A stretch of 64,000 bases of DNA, from assembly GCA_037039925.1 (NCBI GenBank), contig JAXRKP010000462.1, positions 181,001 through 245,000 of the forward strand, read 5' to 3'. The stretch is from Doris montereyensis (taxonomy: Eukaryota; Mollusca; Gastropoda; Nudibranchia; Dorididae). Positions 33,819 through 45,764 of this stretch are shown one piece after another (positions within the stretch are counted from its first letter, which is position 1; each line of letters starts with the position of its first letter). The notes beneath the pieces are model-generated. The model saw nothing but the letters and a program-made list of their open reading frames with translations, was not told the origin of the DNA and searched no databases. The position numbers were made by a program, and so were the translations under genes.

Positions 33819-36800
33819 GTGAGGGATAGAAATATACAGTATTACTGTACACATCTACTTCTTAACTAATTTTATGCAATTGCAAGGGTCATTTCAATAG
33901 TGTTGCCAAGTCGCAATTACGTCATTTGGAGAAAAATGCCAAAAACAATGGACTTTGGCCCAGATGACGTTGGGCATTCCAAGTTTTATACGGCTAAAAA
34001 ATGTGATGTGTTTTCACTCATATCAATTTCATACTTTTCTGGAAGCATGATTTCCTTTTGTTCCCTAGGATTATCTCTCTATCTCATTTTTCATGTAAGT
34101 GGACACAGGCACACTATTCAAATGACCCCTTCAATTGTTTTCTTGCTGTTGTAAGCTAAATTTGGACTCTTTATTTTTGTCCTGCTCTTTTCCTTTGATT
34201 GTGATTTGCATCCATGGTGAATGGTTTCTTATGGCTTTTGGTGATATTGGTGGGGAAAATAGCTTAAATATATTAAATTGTACTCAATGTAATTCAGTGT
34301 AGTCTTTGTGTGATAGTCAAGAGATGTATATGCCTTTTGTGTGGTAGTCAAGAGATGTATATGCCTTTTTGTGGTATGATGTATATTTTTGTGTGGTAGT
34401 CAAGAGCTTATGTATGCCTTTTTGTGTGATAGTCAAGAGCTTATGTATACCTTTTTGCCTTTTTGTGTGATAGTCAAGAGCTTATGTATGCCTTTTTGTC
34501 TGATAGTCAAGAGATACATGCCTTTTTGTGTGATAGTCAAGAGATACATGCCTTTTTGTGTGATAGTCAAGAGATACATGCCTTTTTGTGTGATAGTCAA
34601 GAGATACATGCCTTTTTGTGTGATGGTCAAGAGATATATGCCTTTTTGTGTGATAGTCAAGAGATATATGCCTTTTTGTGTGATAGTCAAGAGATGTATG
34701 CCTTTTTGTGTGATAGTCAAGAGCTTATGTATGCCTTTTTGTGTGATAGTCAAGAGATACATGCCAGGCATGTGTCACACATTTATATTATTATTATTGC
34801 CAATGCCAGGCATGTGTCACATGTTTAGATTATTATTGCCAATGCCAGGCATGTGTCACACATTTTATTATTATTATTGCCAATGCCAGGCATGTGTCAC
34901 ACGTTTAGATTATTATTATTGCCAATGCCAGGCATGTGTCACACATTTATATTATTATGCCAATGCCAGGCATGTGTCACACATTTAGATTATTATTGCC
35001 AATGCCAGGCATGTGTCACACATTTAGATTATTATTATTGCCAATGCCAGGCATGTGTCACATGTTTAGATTATTATTGCCAATGCCAGGCATGTGTCAC
35101 ACATTTAGATTATTATTATTATTATTGCCAATGCCAGGCATGTGTCACATGTTTAGATTATTATTGCCAATGCCAGGCATGTGTCACACGTTTAGATTAT
35201 TATTGCCAATGCCAGGCATGTGTCACACCGTTTAGATTATTATTGCCAATGCCAAGCATGTGTCACACCTTTAGATTATTATGCCAATGCCAGGCATGTG
35301 TCACACCTTTAGATTACTATTGCCAATGCCAGGGATGTGTCACACTATTGCTAATTTGTGTCACATTATTATTGCTAATGCCAGGGATGTGTCACACCTT
35401 TAGATTATTATTGCTATTGCCAGGGATGTGTCACACATTTAGATTATTATTGCTAATGCCAGGGATGTGTCACACATTTAGATTATTATTGCCAATGCCA
35501 GGCATGTGTCACACCTTTAGATTATTATTGCCAATGCCAGGCATGTCACACCTTTAGATTATTATTGCCAATGCCAGGCATGTGTCACACGTTTAGATTA
35601 TTATTGCCAATGCCAGGCATGTGTCACACCTTTAGATTATTATTGCCAATGCCAGGCATGTGTCACACGTTTAGATTATTATTGCCAACACCAGGCATGT
35701 GTCACACCTTTAGATTATTATTGCCAATGCCAGGGATATGTCACACATTTAGATTATTATTGCTAATGCCAGGGATGTGTCACACCTTTAGATTATTATT
35801 GCTATTGCCAGGGATGCCAGATTATTATGTGCCAGACATGTGTCACACGTTTAGATTATTATTGCTAATGCCAGGGATGTGTCACACCTTTAGATTATTA
35901 TTGCCAATGCCAGGCATGTGTCACACGTTTAGATTATTATTGCCAATGCCAGGCATGTGTCACACCTTTAGATTATTATTGCCCATGCCAGGGATGTGTC
36001 GCACATTTAGATGTTATTTTCATTACGTTGCACAAGACTATTGTTCTGGTTTTGTCTAATTCTTTTAAATGAGCAACTCAGGACTCAGTGGTCCAGAGGC
36101 AAAGTGTCTGTCTCTCAACCAAAAGGACTGTCTGTCAGTCTCAGCCAAAAGGTTTGAAAGTTTTTCTCACGTTTGTTTTTAGTAAAACCCATCCTCCTAG
36201 TCCAGGTAGGTTGTTAGACACCTAGTCCCATCGGAGACGGGCGATAAAAAGGCACTGTGTGCAGATCATAGCGGTTTGTGCACGCCAAAGATCCCTTGGC
36301 CGTGTGCAGGGCAGTTGGGACAAAATTGAGAATCCTACCAAAACCCCATGAGATCGCCTCAGTAGTTGCGTTCTCACAAGTAAACCAGAGGTCTTGTTTT
36401 TAATTTTCTGTACACCAAAATATCTTTTTACTCCAGAAACCAACTCATGGACCAAGTTCGACGTGGAGGGCCCCACCCCGCCAACCGACTAGACTTTGGG
36501 CTTTGTCGCATCAAGCTGCACGTGCCACTAGCCAGTGCATCATCTGCGTCTGAAGTAGCTGGATTGGATCTGACAGACACCAGTGCCCGGGCCCGACAAG
36601 TTCTCAATCAAGAACTGAAACCTGGAAGTGCCAGTTCCAGAGATTCCGACAGTGCAAGCGGTGAGAACAGTCATATCTTTTTAACTAGCTTATTAAAGTT
36701 TACTTTCTTAAATGAAAAATAACAATTTTATTAGGATTGTATTCATCCTGTGCAGGTAGTGTAGAAGTTTGTGTGTGTTCATTTGTGGACTATGAATTCA

Positions 36801-37600
36801 TGACAGTTTTTACTTTTAAACGCCTTTCTTCTTCTTGTTTGCATTGTAGATTTTCTTGTCATAAATTGCTCAGTTTTATGCTGCATTCATGTAGCTTGAT
36901 GTATGAAATTCATATTGTGTATCATATGTAATACATATCAGATTTGTCATACAATTTGGTTGGAAAGGGTCTGAAATTGATGTCTAGGGTAGAAAAAATT
37001 GTGGAGTATGGGAATCAGACAGTAAAAAATGCTGAAAGAAATGGTATTACTAGTCAAAGTGAAACTGTGTGATCGCATTCCACTTCAATAAGGTGCGCTA
37101 GAAAATGTTCAATTACGATTTGAATTGATACTGTTCATGGATCTTATTCACATCAGGCTTTTGATTTTTACATTGATATGTACTTGATGTACGTTTTCCT
37201 CATTTCTGACAATAGCAGGGGTTTCATTTCCTATGAAGGATTTTTTTTACTATAGAAATATCAAGTTTTAAATTAACTGTGTTTTTTTTTTTTGGACACT
37301 GACTATAATTTACAATCTAATGTACATTTCATTCAAGCCCTGATTGATTGATTGATCCTCACAAAGTCACAAAACAAGTAATTTTAAAAAAAAAATGGTT
37401 TTATCTGTGCAGTGAACGAGGCTCTGTATGCTATAGATGTCACTCCAACTCAAGCAGAGGCTGTCAACGGGGCAGCGGCGGGAGATGGTCATGCGGAAAC
37501 CTCATCAGAGCCGACGGAAGAAGTTGATATGATTCTCATTAATGGTGGAATGGACACGGAAGGAGAGATATTTGACGACACACTGGTCCTGTTATTGTGA
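32996..37600 (+). CDS. RABEPK: RABEPK, Rab9 effector protein with kelch motifs (p40), 3 coding exons
   Basis: Kelch beta-propeller protein that binds Rab9-GTP and promotes transport from endosomes to the trans-Golgi network. Three coding exons give about 411 aa (human 372). The N-terminus MELHPFLEPDIRPAPKWWY parallels human MKQLPVLEPGDKPRKATWY. Six kelch blades are visible with GG doublets: VFVIGGANP, LFVFGGATQ, FYIYSGGHC, IYLFGGMAGTTFYDDLHV, IYVFGGMSKNGALDD and, after a disordered Ser/Ala-rich insert, LINGGMDTEGEIFDDTLV. The last blade is nearly the human VFGGMNTEGEIYDD. Both introns are phase 1 with canonical sites. The five N-terminal blades sit on one 823-bp GC-rich exon. A 1-base deletion in exon 2 breaks the frame (see findings). 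An AATAAA lies at about 38163, beyond a 20-bp minisatellite. Confidence 0.96.
34307..34764 (+). repeat. 30-bp minisatellite, RABEPK intron 1
   Basis: Unit TGATAGTCAAGAGATACATG plus CCTTTTTGTG, about 14 units; the 30-bp period keeps a frame open. Confidence 0.93.
34762..36018 (+). repeat. 39-bp minisatellite, RABEPK intron 1
   Basis: Unit GCCAATGCCAGGCATGTGTC plus ACACATTTAGATTATTATT, about 31 units, with extra TTA triplets in some. Variants ACACGTTT, ACACCTTT and ACATGTTT alternate. The 39-bp period gives a 13-residue repeat ORF that is intronic. Confidence 0.93.
36075..36420 (-). mobile_element. SINE-like family D, next to RABEPK exon 2
   Basis: Minus copy. tRNA-like head CAGTGGTCCAGAGGCAAAGT, then CACCTAGTCCCATCGGAGAC and AAGATCCCTTGGCCGTGTGC. 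Ends about 17-30 bp before the exon 2 acceptor. Confidence 0.65.
36437..36660 (+). CDS. RABEPK: RABEPK exon 2 (contains a 1-base deletion)
   Basis: Acceptor TTTTTACTCCAG|AAACC and donor CAAGCG|GTGAGA. With the carried G it reads ETNSWTKFDVEGPTP, then is out of frame. From 36482 the next frame reads NRLDFGLCRIKLHVP and a Ser/Ala-rich linker to the donor. One base is missing in the C-rich run 36471-36482: the exon is 224 nt, while the phase of exon 3 needs 225. Confidence 0.9.
37413..37600 (+). CDS. RABEPK: RABEPK exon 3 (stop codon, last kelch blade)
   Basis: Acceptor ATCTGTGCAG|TGAACG. Reads VNEALYAIDVTPTQAEAVNG, then an acidic linker and the final blade LINGGMDTEGEIFDDTLV; TGA at 37598-37600. 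Confidence 0.94.
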
Positions 37601-37815
37601 TTCTCAACTTCTCAACATAAAACCAGTTTTTTTTTTTTTTTTGCTTTTTTTAAAAGAGTTTTTCAAAATATCCATAAAATATTGCCCGTTTGCTCAGTGT
37701 AAAACTTTTATGGATGTAAGTAGTTGCTAAAAAGGAGTGTGTTGTAGGTTTACCTTTTTAGATTGTTGATTGAGAATGAGCAATCCAGATTGAGTGATGT
37801 TTTGCTTGCTGTGTG

Positions 37816-38097
37816 AGAGTGAGAGAATGGATATAATAGTGAGAGAATGGGTCTCATGTGAGAGAATGGACATCACAGTGAGAGAATGGATATCATAGTG
37901 AGGGAATGGACATCACAGTGAGAGAATGGATATCATAGTGAGAGAATGGATATCACAGTGAGGGAATGGATATCACAGTGAGGGAATGGATATCACAATC
38001 AGAGAATGGACATCACAGTGAGAGAATGGACATCAGAGTGAGAGAATGGATATCATAGTGAGTGAATGGATATCACAGTGAGAGAATGGATATCATG
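37816..38097 (+). repeat. 20-bp minisatellite downstream of RABEPK
   Basis: Unit AGTGAGAGAATGGATATCAC, about 14 copies, 215 bp after the stop codon; may lie in the 3' UTR. Confidence 0.9.
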
Positions 38098-38205
38098 TCT
38101 TCCTATTTTGTCTTTTTTTTCATAATGTGAGTGTGCGGTTGAAGTAAGTAAATTCAGTATTGTAATAAATACTGTCTATCATAGCTTTCCTTCTTTTTTT
38201 CTTCC

Positions 38206-38335
38206 CTATATATATATATACAGTACAACCTGTATACCCATATATATATATATACAGTACAGCCTGTATTCCCCATATATATAGATATATATATATATAT
38301 ACAGTACAGCCTGTATTCACACATATATATGTTTC
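38206..38335. repeat. TA-rich tandem repeat with ACAGTACAGCCTGTATT core
   Basis: Three units of (TA)n plus ACAGTACARCCTGTAT(A/T)C, about 50 bp period. Confidence 0.8.
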
Positions 38336-38634
38336 GGGAAACATTGCAAGGCGCACAAAAAGAAGAATTTCGGTTGGTGTGTCGTCATGAAATTTGGGAA
38401 TTTCATATTTTCATTGCAGGCGTGTTTGGGGAACACGGACTACATGATGTAGACAAATACTTTGAAGTTCACAGCTGATGAAACCACTTTGAAGTTCATT
38501 TCTAATAAAACCACAGGGCTTAGCATTAGCACTAGAGCTACCTACTATCAGCACCAACTATGTCCATTGAAACTGTCACCATTGAAGATCTACTGTACAT
38601 TATCATGAATCTGTAATTATCCGACTTCATCACA

Positions 38635-38800
38635 CACATGTTGTGGGCGGTTGGCGGATTGTTGCTGCTGGTAGGTCCAACCTCTTTCCTTTCACTCTTT
38701 CACGTCTTTCATCTTGTTGTTTCCACTTAATTCACCCTGCGATCACCCCATAATAAAGTGGGTGGGGTAAATGTCATGTCAATGAAACCAACAAGCAAAT
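38635..38800 (-). mobile_element. SINE-like repeat family B
   Basis: Reverse orientation: GTGGGCGGTTGGCGGATTG, CTGGTAGGTCCAACCTC, CATCTTGTTGTTTCCACTTA. Confidence 0.65.
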
Positions 38801-40424
38801 CGTCATGCATGTGTGTTAGTTATGCAGTTGTTGTTCAATGGGTTTAAGTTGAAGGCGTTTATATTGGTTTTTTGGATGGGGGGTTATTTAGTTTCACTTT
38901 TGGTAAAAAGGTGAGGCGGGAATATCCTTTTCAATCTTTGCTTTTTTTTATGTGGAGATAAAAATGAAACGTGTCCCTGAGATTGAATGAATTTGTATAT
39001 TGAATACTTTTGTTATTTTTTATTTCATTTTGCATAATGTATTGGTCCTGCAAAATTGACACAGCTTAAAGTTAAAGCATCTTTTATTATATGTGATGGA
39101 AATGAAATATGAATCGGGTATTGTTCTCTTGTCATCATTTGTCATCATTTCAAATTAAATACTGCCCACACCTGAGGATATCTCGACATTGACGGGATTG
39201 TTACGTAAAAGGAAAGTCGACGGAAGAGGAATGATGTAATGACAATTTGTAGGACCTGACTTGACATTTAATGACTTCATAGAGAGACAGAGAGAGAGAG
39301 AGAGGGAAGGAGAGCTGCAATGCTTGGCTTGGGGCAAGCCGTATGCTAGCTCATGTAATCCAAGAGCTCAGAGTCGGTCAGATTATGTGAAGAGATGTTG
39401 TTGAAGAGTGAGCTTGTGTGTGTATCACTATTGATACGACACATTGTTGACTCACCAATAGACTTACAAGTTACATCATCATACTTGTAAGCCTGAGAAG
39501 GGTTGAAGAAGTTAGGTGTGAGGCTGGACAGGGAAAGGACGTCAACACAAGAGTTATGCTTTTATATATACATATATACCTGTTATATAGAAACGGAACT
39601 TGAAATTTACGTCGACTGAGAGGATGTCGACGTACGTGGATGCCCACTATAACTTACTCGCATCTCGCAAACCCCCCCCCTCCCCTAAAACAACCCAAAA
39701 CAAAACAAAAACAGCAACCCAAAAGTTGATTAGAAACAAGGTAATGGCAGTAGTAGCAGTACATTTAATGTTGCAACATTTGTCTTTAAAAAAAAAGCAG
39801 AAGAAAGAAAGGGAGAGAGGATGGCCATCCTCTTGATGCTGAACTGTGAATTCTGCCATGTCTCTTATTATAAGAGTTATGAAAATCAATCACTTAAACG
39901 TTAACAACAAAACCATTTTTAGAAGTGAAGCTTTGCTTGAATGAGAATGAAATTGGTTTTTAATTAAGACCATCATTACTACCTGATTTCTGGTTTGGTT
40001 TAGGAGCTTTTCGAGTGAACTGTTGCTAGAAATTTTGAAAAAAAATCTTTTCTATTGTATTATTATTTCTTTCAAATTCCACATTCCTTCATTATATTCT
40101 GTGTTATTATTTTATTACGTTCTGTGATTACATTCCAAGCATTAGTGTTCACTGGTATAAACTATTTTAAGACATCAGTAATTGTTTAATCAAGTAGGTG
40201 TTTAATCAGGTGCTTAAGAGTTTAATCAATACTTAATGCTTTTAAACACTTGGGATTCCATGTATCTCAGCTATATTAAATGGATTTTATTATATTTATG
40301 CATAACTGTGTGTGCACAGGTTGCTTCAGTAAGGATTTTATCTAATGAGAATTATTCAGCCAATGCTAATTTAGAAAAGAAAAAGATAAGATTGATACTT
40401 ACTACCACTGTCTTGATGTAAGAA

Positions 40425-40760
40425 AATTGGTTTCCTTTAAATTCTACATACAAATACAATGCTGTCAACGAGTGTGTACAAAACGTATGAAATACATTTT
40501 TGTTTTTAGCTTTAAATTCTACATACAATGTTGTCAACCAGTGCGTATAAACGTATGAAATACATTTTTGTTTTTAGCTTTAAATTTACATACAATGTTG
40601 TCAATACACAAAAATTTTTGTTTTTAGCTTTAAATTCTACATACAATGCTGTCAACCAGTGCGTACAAAACGTATGAAGTACATTTTTTTTTTTTTAAAT
40701 TTACATACAATGTTGTAGTCATTACAAAACGTATGAAGTACATTTATTTTTTTTTTATTT
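40425..40760 (+). repeat. ~69-bp tandem repeat, about 5 decaying units
   Basis: Units contain TTAAATTCTACATACAATG, GTCAACCAGTGCGTACAAAA and CGTATGAAATACATTTTTG. Later units have deletions. Confidence 0.85.
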
Positions 40761-41979
40761 TAAGTGTGTATTTACTGTGAACAATATGTATATGAGGGTT
40801 AACTGTGTTTTGTTTTTAAAGAAGTCCCAAGATAACGACAGAGACTCAGAGAGATTGGGGGAAAAAGCTGGAGATGCCATTTTGAGTTTGCAAGACTACA
40901 TGTACTGCATCGTGCCATTGTTTCAGTTCCCAAGGAATATTTGGGATCTAATAACTTGAAAGATCATTTTTGAATTTGACATTTGACAAAATATATATGG
41001 CATCGCTTCACCTCCTAGAATATTTAAAAAATCTTGTAGAATCTTTTAAAATGCCAGGACTAGGATATATGAGAGTAGAGCTATATCACATGAGCCCTAA
41101 GTTTTTGTGTTTGCTTACGATTCTTGTTTGAATCTATGGAGTTTTGTCTTAGTGTCTCAACGATCACTGTGTTATGTTATTATAGCAAAGCATAATTATT
41201 AAAGATGATATGATCTCAGATACTTCTGTGTGTTTGTATTATCATTGATATTGTGTTTAATGATGACTAAGTAATCTATTTGTTTGTGGTTGGGGGAAGC
41301 TAATGGTAGATCCTTCTTCTTTAGTTCACTCGTGTCTTTCATCTTGCTGTATCCTCTTCTTAACTCTTAGACTACCCAAGTTCCAACACAAGATTATGGC
41401 GTGGGTACCCAAAAAGTAGGGTGGTTTAAAAATTTATAATTTTTTTATTTCTTATATTTTCTCTTCATTTTTTAAACACAGAATTCATAAGAAATCAAAC
41501 TTTATATTGGCACCATTAAAGATCGGCTATATGTCATGAGTTTGTCTGAGTGAGGATGAGTGAAAGGGTGAGTTTGAGAAACGAAAATTGTTTTGGGGTG
41601 GAGACACCATTCACACAATACATTACTTCCATCAATAAATAGATAATGATTGGAAACCAATGAGCCGGTAAACTGATACGAAAAAGTGCGGTCTACGCTG
41701 TTTCTGACTTGTAGTACTAGAGGTAGTATTTTTTTGTAAGTTTGCAAACAAAATGGGTTAAGTTGAAGGCTTGCACTGCCAGCAGTAAAAAAATATTAAA
41801 AAATCAACCCGTTTAGGCTAGAGAGCCTGCTCCGGTAGGAAACGGAAGTAGAATAATAAGCCTAGAAGATGGTCCATACGCTTATCGCGTATACGTGATC
41901 TTTCTATAATTATGGTCCTGCAACATTGTGATCGCACATGTGTGACAACTGTACTGTGGCGTAAAAGTAGCATGGTTGC

Positions 41980-42110
41980 ACCCATGCGACAATGTGCGCT
42001 TCCCGTGTCAATGACAGCAGCCCTAAAAATAGGGCCTGTGCGGTTCCCGGGCAGACGGCAACACACCCTTTATTTAGGACCGCACTTTTCTTGGGTTAAC
42101 CTTAGCAAAA
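41980..42110 (+). repeat. repeat family E copy
   Basis: TGCGCTTCCCGTGTCAATGA...AGGGCCTGTGCGGTTCCCGG...AACACACCCTTTATTTAGG...TTTTCTTGGGTTAACC. Confidence 0.6.
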
Positions 42111-42639
42111 AAGTAAAATTTGCTCCTGACCTTTCTCTTCTATTTCTGTTCGGCTGAGGAGTGACACTAGTGACAGTGACATCAAACTCAAATGACTTAA
42201 AACTTTGCAGACACAAGAACTGAGCCAAGACATTCTATTGTAAAATAACAAAAAATCAACATTTAATATAATCATATCATCATACACATTGTTGAGTGAA
42301 AACATTGCAGCTGAACTTTAAAAATGTTGTCATTGTATAGTTTGATGTTGCATATGAAAAAATTAAATTATTATTAATGAAGAATTCAATTAAAAAATTG
42401 TATACTATACAATTGTTGTAATTGTAGAGATAAGGAGTTGTTTTGTACATGAAAATCAAGTATTGGCCATTTACAGATCAATGTCAGTCAATCTTTTTAA
42501 AAACAGACATCATTGTATAAATACATGGTTGCTGTAGTTGTATACAACATAACATAATTTTTTCAAACTCTAAAGGTGAGTAAGGATCATATCAAAAAAA
42601 AACCCAAAAAGACAGTGAGACAAGACTCATGATGATAAT

Positions 42640-42925
42640 GACATGTAATAAACTGAAAGCCCTATAGGAACAAAGACAAGATGTACGCAAAGGAAAAGAC
42701 AGGTATATAGTTGGCTTAGTCGGCAGTGCACTCACTCTCTTTTCATCATTGCTGGCGAGGCAATGGGTGCCGCCAGGAGGTCATGGTTTGATTTTAATTC
42801 TACTTCTACTGATAGTGATGCCCAAAGATTTTTTTTCTGTCCATTCCTTATATTTCTCTTGTCTTTGTTCTTTCGGGCGTTGATTCGATCATATGACCTT
42901 ATTCATCGCTATCGCCCCAAAAAAA
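42640..42925 (+). mobile_element. SINE family A with inverted tails on both sides
   Basis: tRNA-like core GGCGAGGCAATGGGTGCCG. The family tail is present on the right (CTTGTCTTTGTTC) and inverted on the left (CCTATAGGAACAAAGACAAG). See finding. Confidence 0.6.
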
Positions 42926-43058
42926 TCCAACAGACTTAAAAAAAAACAAGAAGTAGGAGGAGAGAATACATGCCCAGCATGATCCTTACGTTTTGCTTTT
43001 GTGTTTGAAAAGCTTCAGGAAACAAACGTATAATGAGTAATACTAATACATATATCAG

Positions 43059-43252
43059 ACAGATAATAACCAACATAGCATAGTTAGCTCGGTTGGTAGC
43101 ACGCTTTCTTTTCATGGCGAGGCGATGGGTGCCGACGCAGAGGTCGCGGGTTCAATCTCCATAGTGGCCAGGATTTTTTCTGTCTATTCTTTGTATTTGT
43201 CTCTGTCTTTGTTCCTATGGGGCTTTCAAACATTATTATCTTATGTCATTAC
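43059..43252 (+). mobile_element. SINE family A, full-length copy with 16-bp target duplication
   Basis: tRNA-like head (box A-like TAGCTCGGTTGGTAG, box B-like GGGTTCAATCTCC) and a tail TTTTTTCTGTCTATTCTTTG...CCTATGGGGCTTTCA. Flanked by perfect direct repeats CTAATACATATATCAG at 43043-43058 and 43253-43268. Confidence 0.85.
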
Positions 43253-43404
43253 CTAATACATATATCAGTAACATAGTAGTATGAGCATATAATATCAATA
43301 CCCTTTAATGACAGACAGTTACTGAAGAATGCCCTCAACAAAGCATTTTCAGGATGAGTGTAAAATGAATAACTATAGAAAATAGATCTGAAGATTGAGC
43401 AGGA

Positions 43405-43800
43405 TATGGGCTTTGATTTTGATTTTTGATTTTCAACTTTGGTGATCTCAGGGTCTTTTAAAATTTTGCCTGGACTGCTTTGTAAACAGCTACGGTATCA
43501 GTTAATGTGTACAGCGTTGTGACGTGCACACGGGACCTCCTTTTTGTCTTTCTTCTCCGATGGGATTAGGTGTCAATCCACATACCTGGACCAGGGAGGT
43601 GGGTTTTACCAGAACAACTCGAGAGATACCTGTCAGCAGAGCACTACCTTGTGGTTGAGAAGTTAGCTACAGTATTACCTTCTCAGGAAATGCACACCTG
43701 CCAACCTCCTCCAGACCAAATGAGGAGAAAACTTATGACGGAATTTTCAGTACCCTTACGCGAAGGGGGTGTAGAATAAATGCATTACCGTCTAAGGTCC
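43405..43800 (+). mobile_element. SINE-like family D
   Basis: TGCCTGGACTGCTTTGTAAA...CACGGGACCTCC...GATTAGGTGTCAATCCACAT...CTTGTGGTTGAGAAGTTAGC. Confidence 0.6.
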
Positions 43801-44389
43801 CAAAGGTTTTAATAAATACATATAATATTATTAATATTAAGACAATTGTCAAAGAGTGATGAATTTAAAGTACAAACTTAATCCATGACAGCTCTAGATC
43901 CAGTCTAGATGGAATCTATCTCTATCTGGACCCTCACGCATACAATCGTAAATGGTCAGAATGAAACAAACTCTACCGATGGCAAATTTGGAAATATTCA
44001 GATATATCTAGACTTAGAATTTCAAACGCTAAAACTACTAAAAGGACACTCTACACTGTCTGTATCGGCAGTGTGGTTGGAAATCAACACAGTGATTCAA
44101 GTTACCAAAGGAAGGGCCTCTCTCACACTCCTCTTCTAGTACTGTAGTTCAGGCATATGACAGCATTAGCAGTTTAAAAAAAATGAAATCTAATAAGAAG
44201 AAAGGTTGAAAAATAAGCGATTACCATTATCAATACTGTAAAAGAACTAGTTAATAACAACTACAATACTGGTATCACATCAAAGAGTCGAATCCGAAAT
44301 TCCTTTTCAGGAAGTGATCAGTACTGAAGAGCTTCAGAGATTTTAAAATTCACAATTTAAATTTCTTAGAGAATTTGTTTCTCTCTTAA

Positions 44390-44972
44390 CCATTTTTCTT
44401 GAAAATGTCGGCAGTTTCGGGATGTCCAGAACAGGGCATCCAAATGTGAATTTCCCGATCATATCGGGAAGATTGGCAGGTCTGGATTACTGTCAATGAC
44501 TTCAAAACAATGACCTGATTTCCAGATTCATGAACATGAGTGTGTGTCCTGAGAGCAATTTTTTTTAGTTTCAAAAGATATAGGATGACTACAGTTTTAA
44601 CAGTTACGCATATGTATAAAAAATACAAAACCAAAATTCAAAATCAAAAGCAAAAAAAAAGAACACTTCAGGAAAGAAGACTGATTATCTTTTAGTACAG
44701 TACATTGGGTAGATATACGAAGAGCACATGGCATGGCAAGTTGTTGATGATGGGCATAAATTAACTCTATATTGGCGATGGGGATTGCTGTTACAACTTA
44801 CATGTATAATAAAAAGAAGAAAAACATTGTAATCATTGCAATGCTGATGATAATTTGCAGTGAAGATATTGATTTTAAAACAGGTATTTAGATGGGTGAT
44901 TCATAAAGAAAGAAAAAACTTGGTTTCACTGAGATTGCAGATGGTGGTGGGCATTTAGGCAGTAACCACCAT
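44390..44972 (-). mobile_element. family G element, degenerate copy
   Basis: Ends GGGCATTTAGGCAGTAACC near 44950-44970, preceded by GGTTTCACTGAGATTGCAG. Internal TTAGTACAGTACATTGGGTAG and GCATGGCAAGTTGTTGATGA match 59640-59720. Confidence 0.5.
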
Positions 44973-45276
44973 ATTAAATATATACAGTACAAAAATTTAA
45001 AAAAAATGACAATGTAAGGATGTAAAATAATTAAATTCACAAACAAAAAACCCATATCAAATTATATGTATATATTATAAAATAAAAATGACTGCTAGCA
45101 ATACATTCAATCAATCAAATGTTCTCTTACTTTTTGTATGAAACTTTTCCTCAAAAGTCAAAGGTAGGAAATAAAGTCACTGAATTGAGCAAGGTGATCA
45201 ATAAAACGTTATCTTGCAGCATTATTAAGTGCATTGGCACAATATTGAATACATGTAACTGAATATAATAGTAATA

Positions 45277-45431
45277 CTGTAGTCGCTGGATAAAAGCACA
45301 CTGCATAAACACAAGCCTACATCTGCAGATCGAATTTTACTGTATAATAAAAGTGTTCTCATAAACACGGTATTCACAAAAGCACACTTTTTCCTCCGCC
45401 CAAAGGGCGTGCGTTTATCCTGCGACTACTG
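45277..45431. mobile_element. 155-bp pogo-type MITE
   Basis: Left CTGTAGTCGCTGGATAAAAG; right (reverse complement) CAGTAGTCGCAGGATAAACG; TA on both sides (45275-45276, 45432-45433). Internal subterminal repeat AAAGCACAC/AAACAC. Confidence 0.7.
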
Positions 45432-45764
45432 TATATTACTTGTGACCATAGCAAGACTCAAATGCTGTCTATCCATTTCCATAGCTTAGCTACAGAGAAA
45501 GACATATTCATATATCATCAGTTAAACTGTCTAAACTCTCAGGTTCATGGGATATGGGATATGAGATTTGTCCTTTCAATGATCAAACACACACTTCTTT
45601 TGTGCCTCTAAACAAATTTGAAGGCCATGAACCAATAAAAAGGCTCTTGTCATGAACATGATCTGATTGAAGATTTCCGTTTTTCTTCAGCCTTGAAACA
45701 AATTCTGTGAGTCAAGGAACAGACTTATTTGTTTAGATTTTTCAAAAAGCTCAACAATGTAAGT

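Larger units (their letters stand above)
38340..42640. other. intergenic, convergent RABEPK-POFUT1 interval, part 1
   Basis: Beyond the listed family B, family E and 69-bp repeats, no gene is supported. The 40777-40959 ORF has no recognised match. Confidence 0.5.

Noticed and set aside
34762..36018. p53-like half sites in the AGGCATGTGT repeat core
   Set aside because: One mismatch per half site and present only because the minisatellite unit repeats; no independent evidence of binding.
34389..36059. Repeat proteins with 10- and 13-residue units (up to 234 aa)
   Set aside because: Minisatellite periods of 30 and 39 bp keep frames open by arithmetic. The region is RABEPK intron 1 and all frames on the array are similarly open.
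43075..43155. tRNA gene
   Set aside because: Box A/B-like text is present but no cloverleaf could be drawn and the unit recurs with a constant tail; it is a SINE head.
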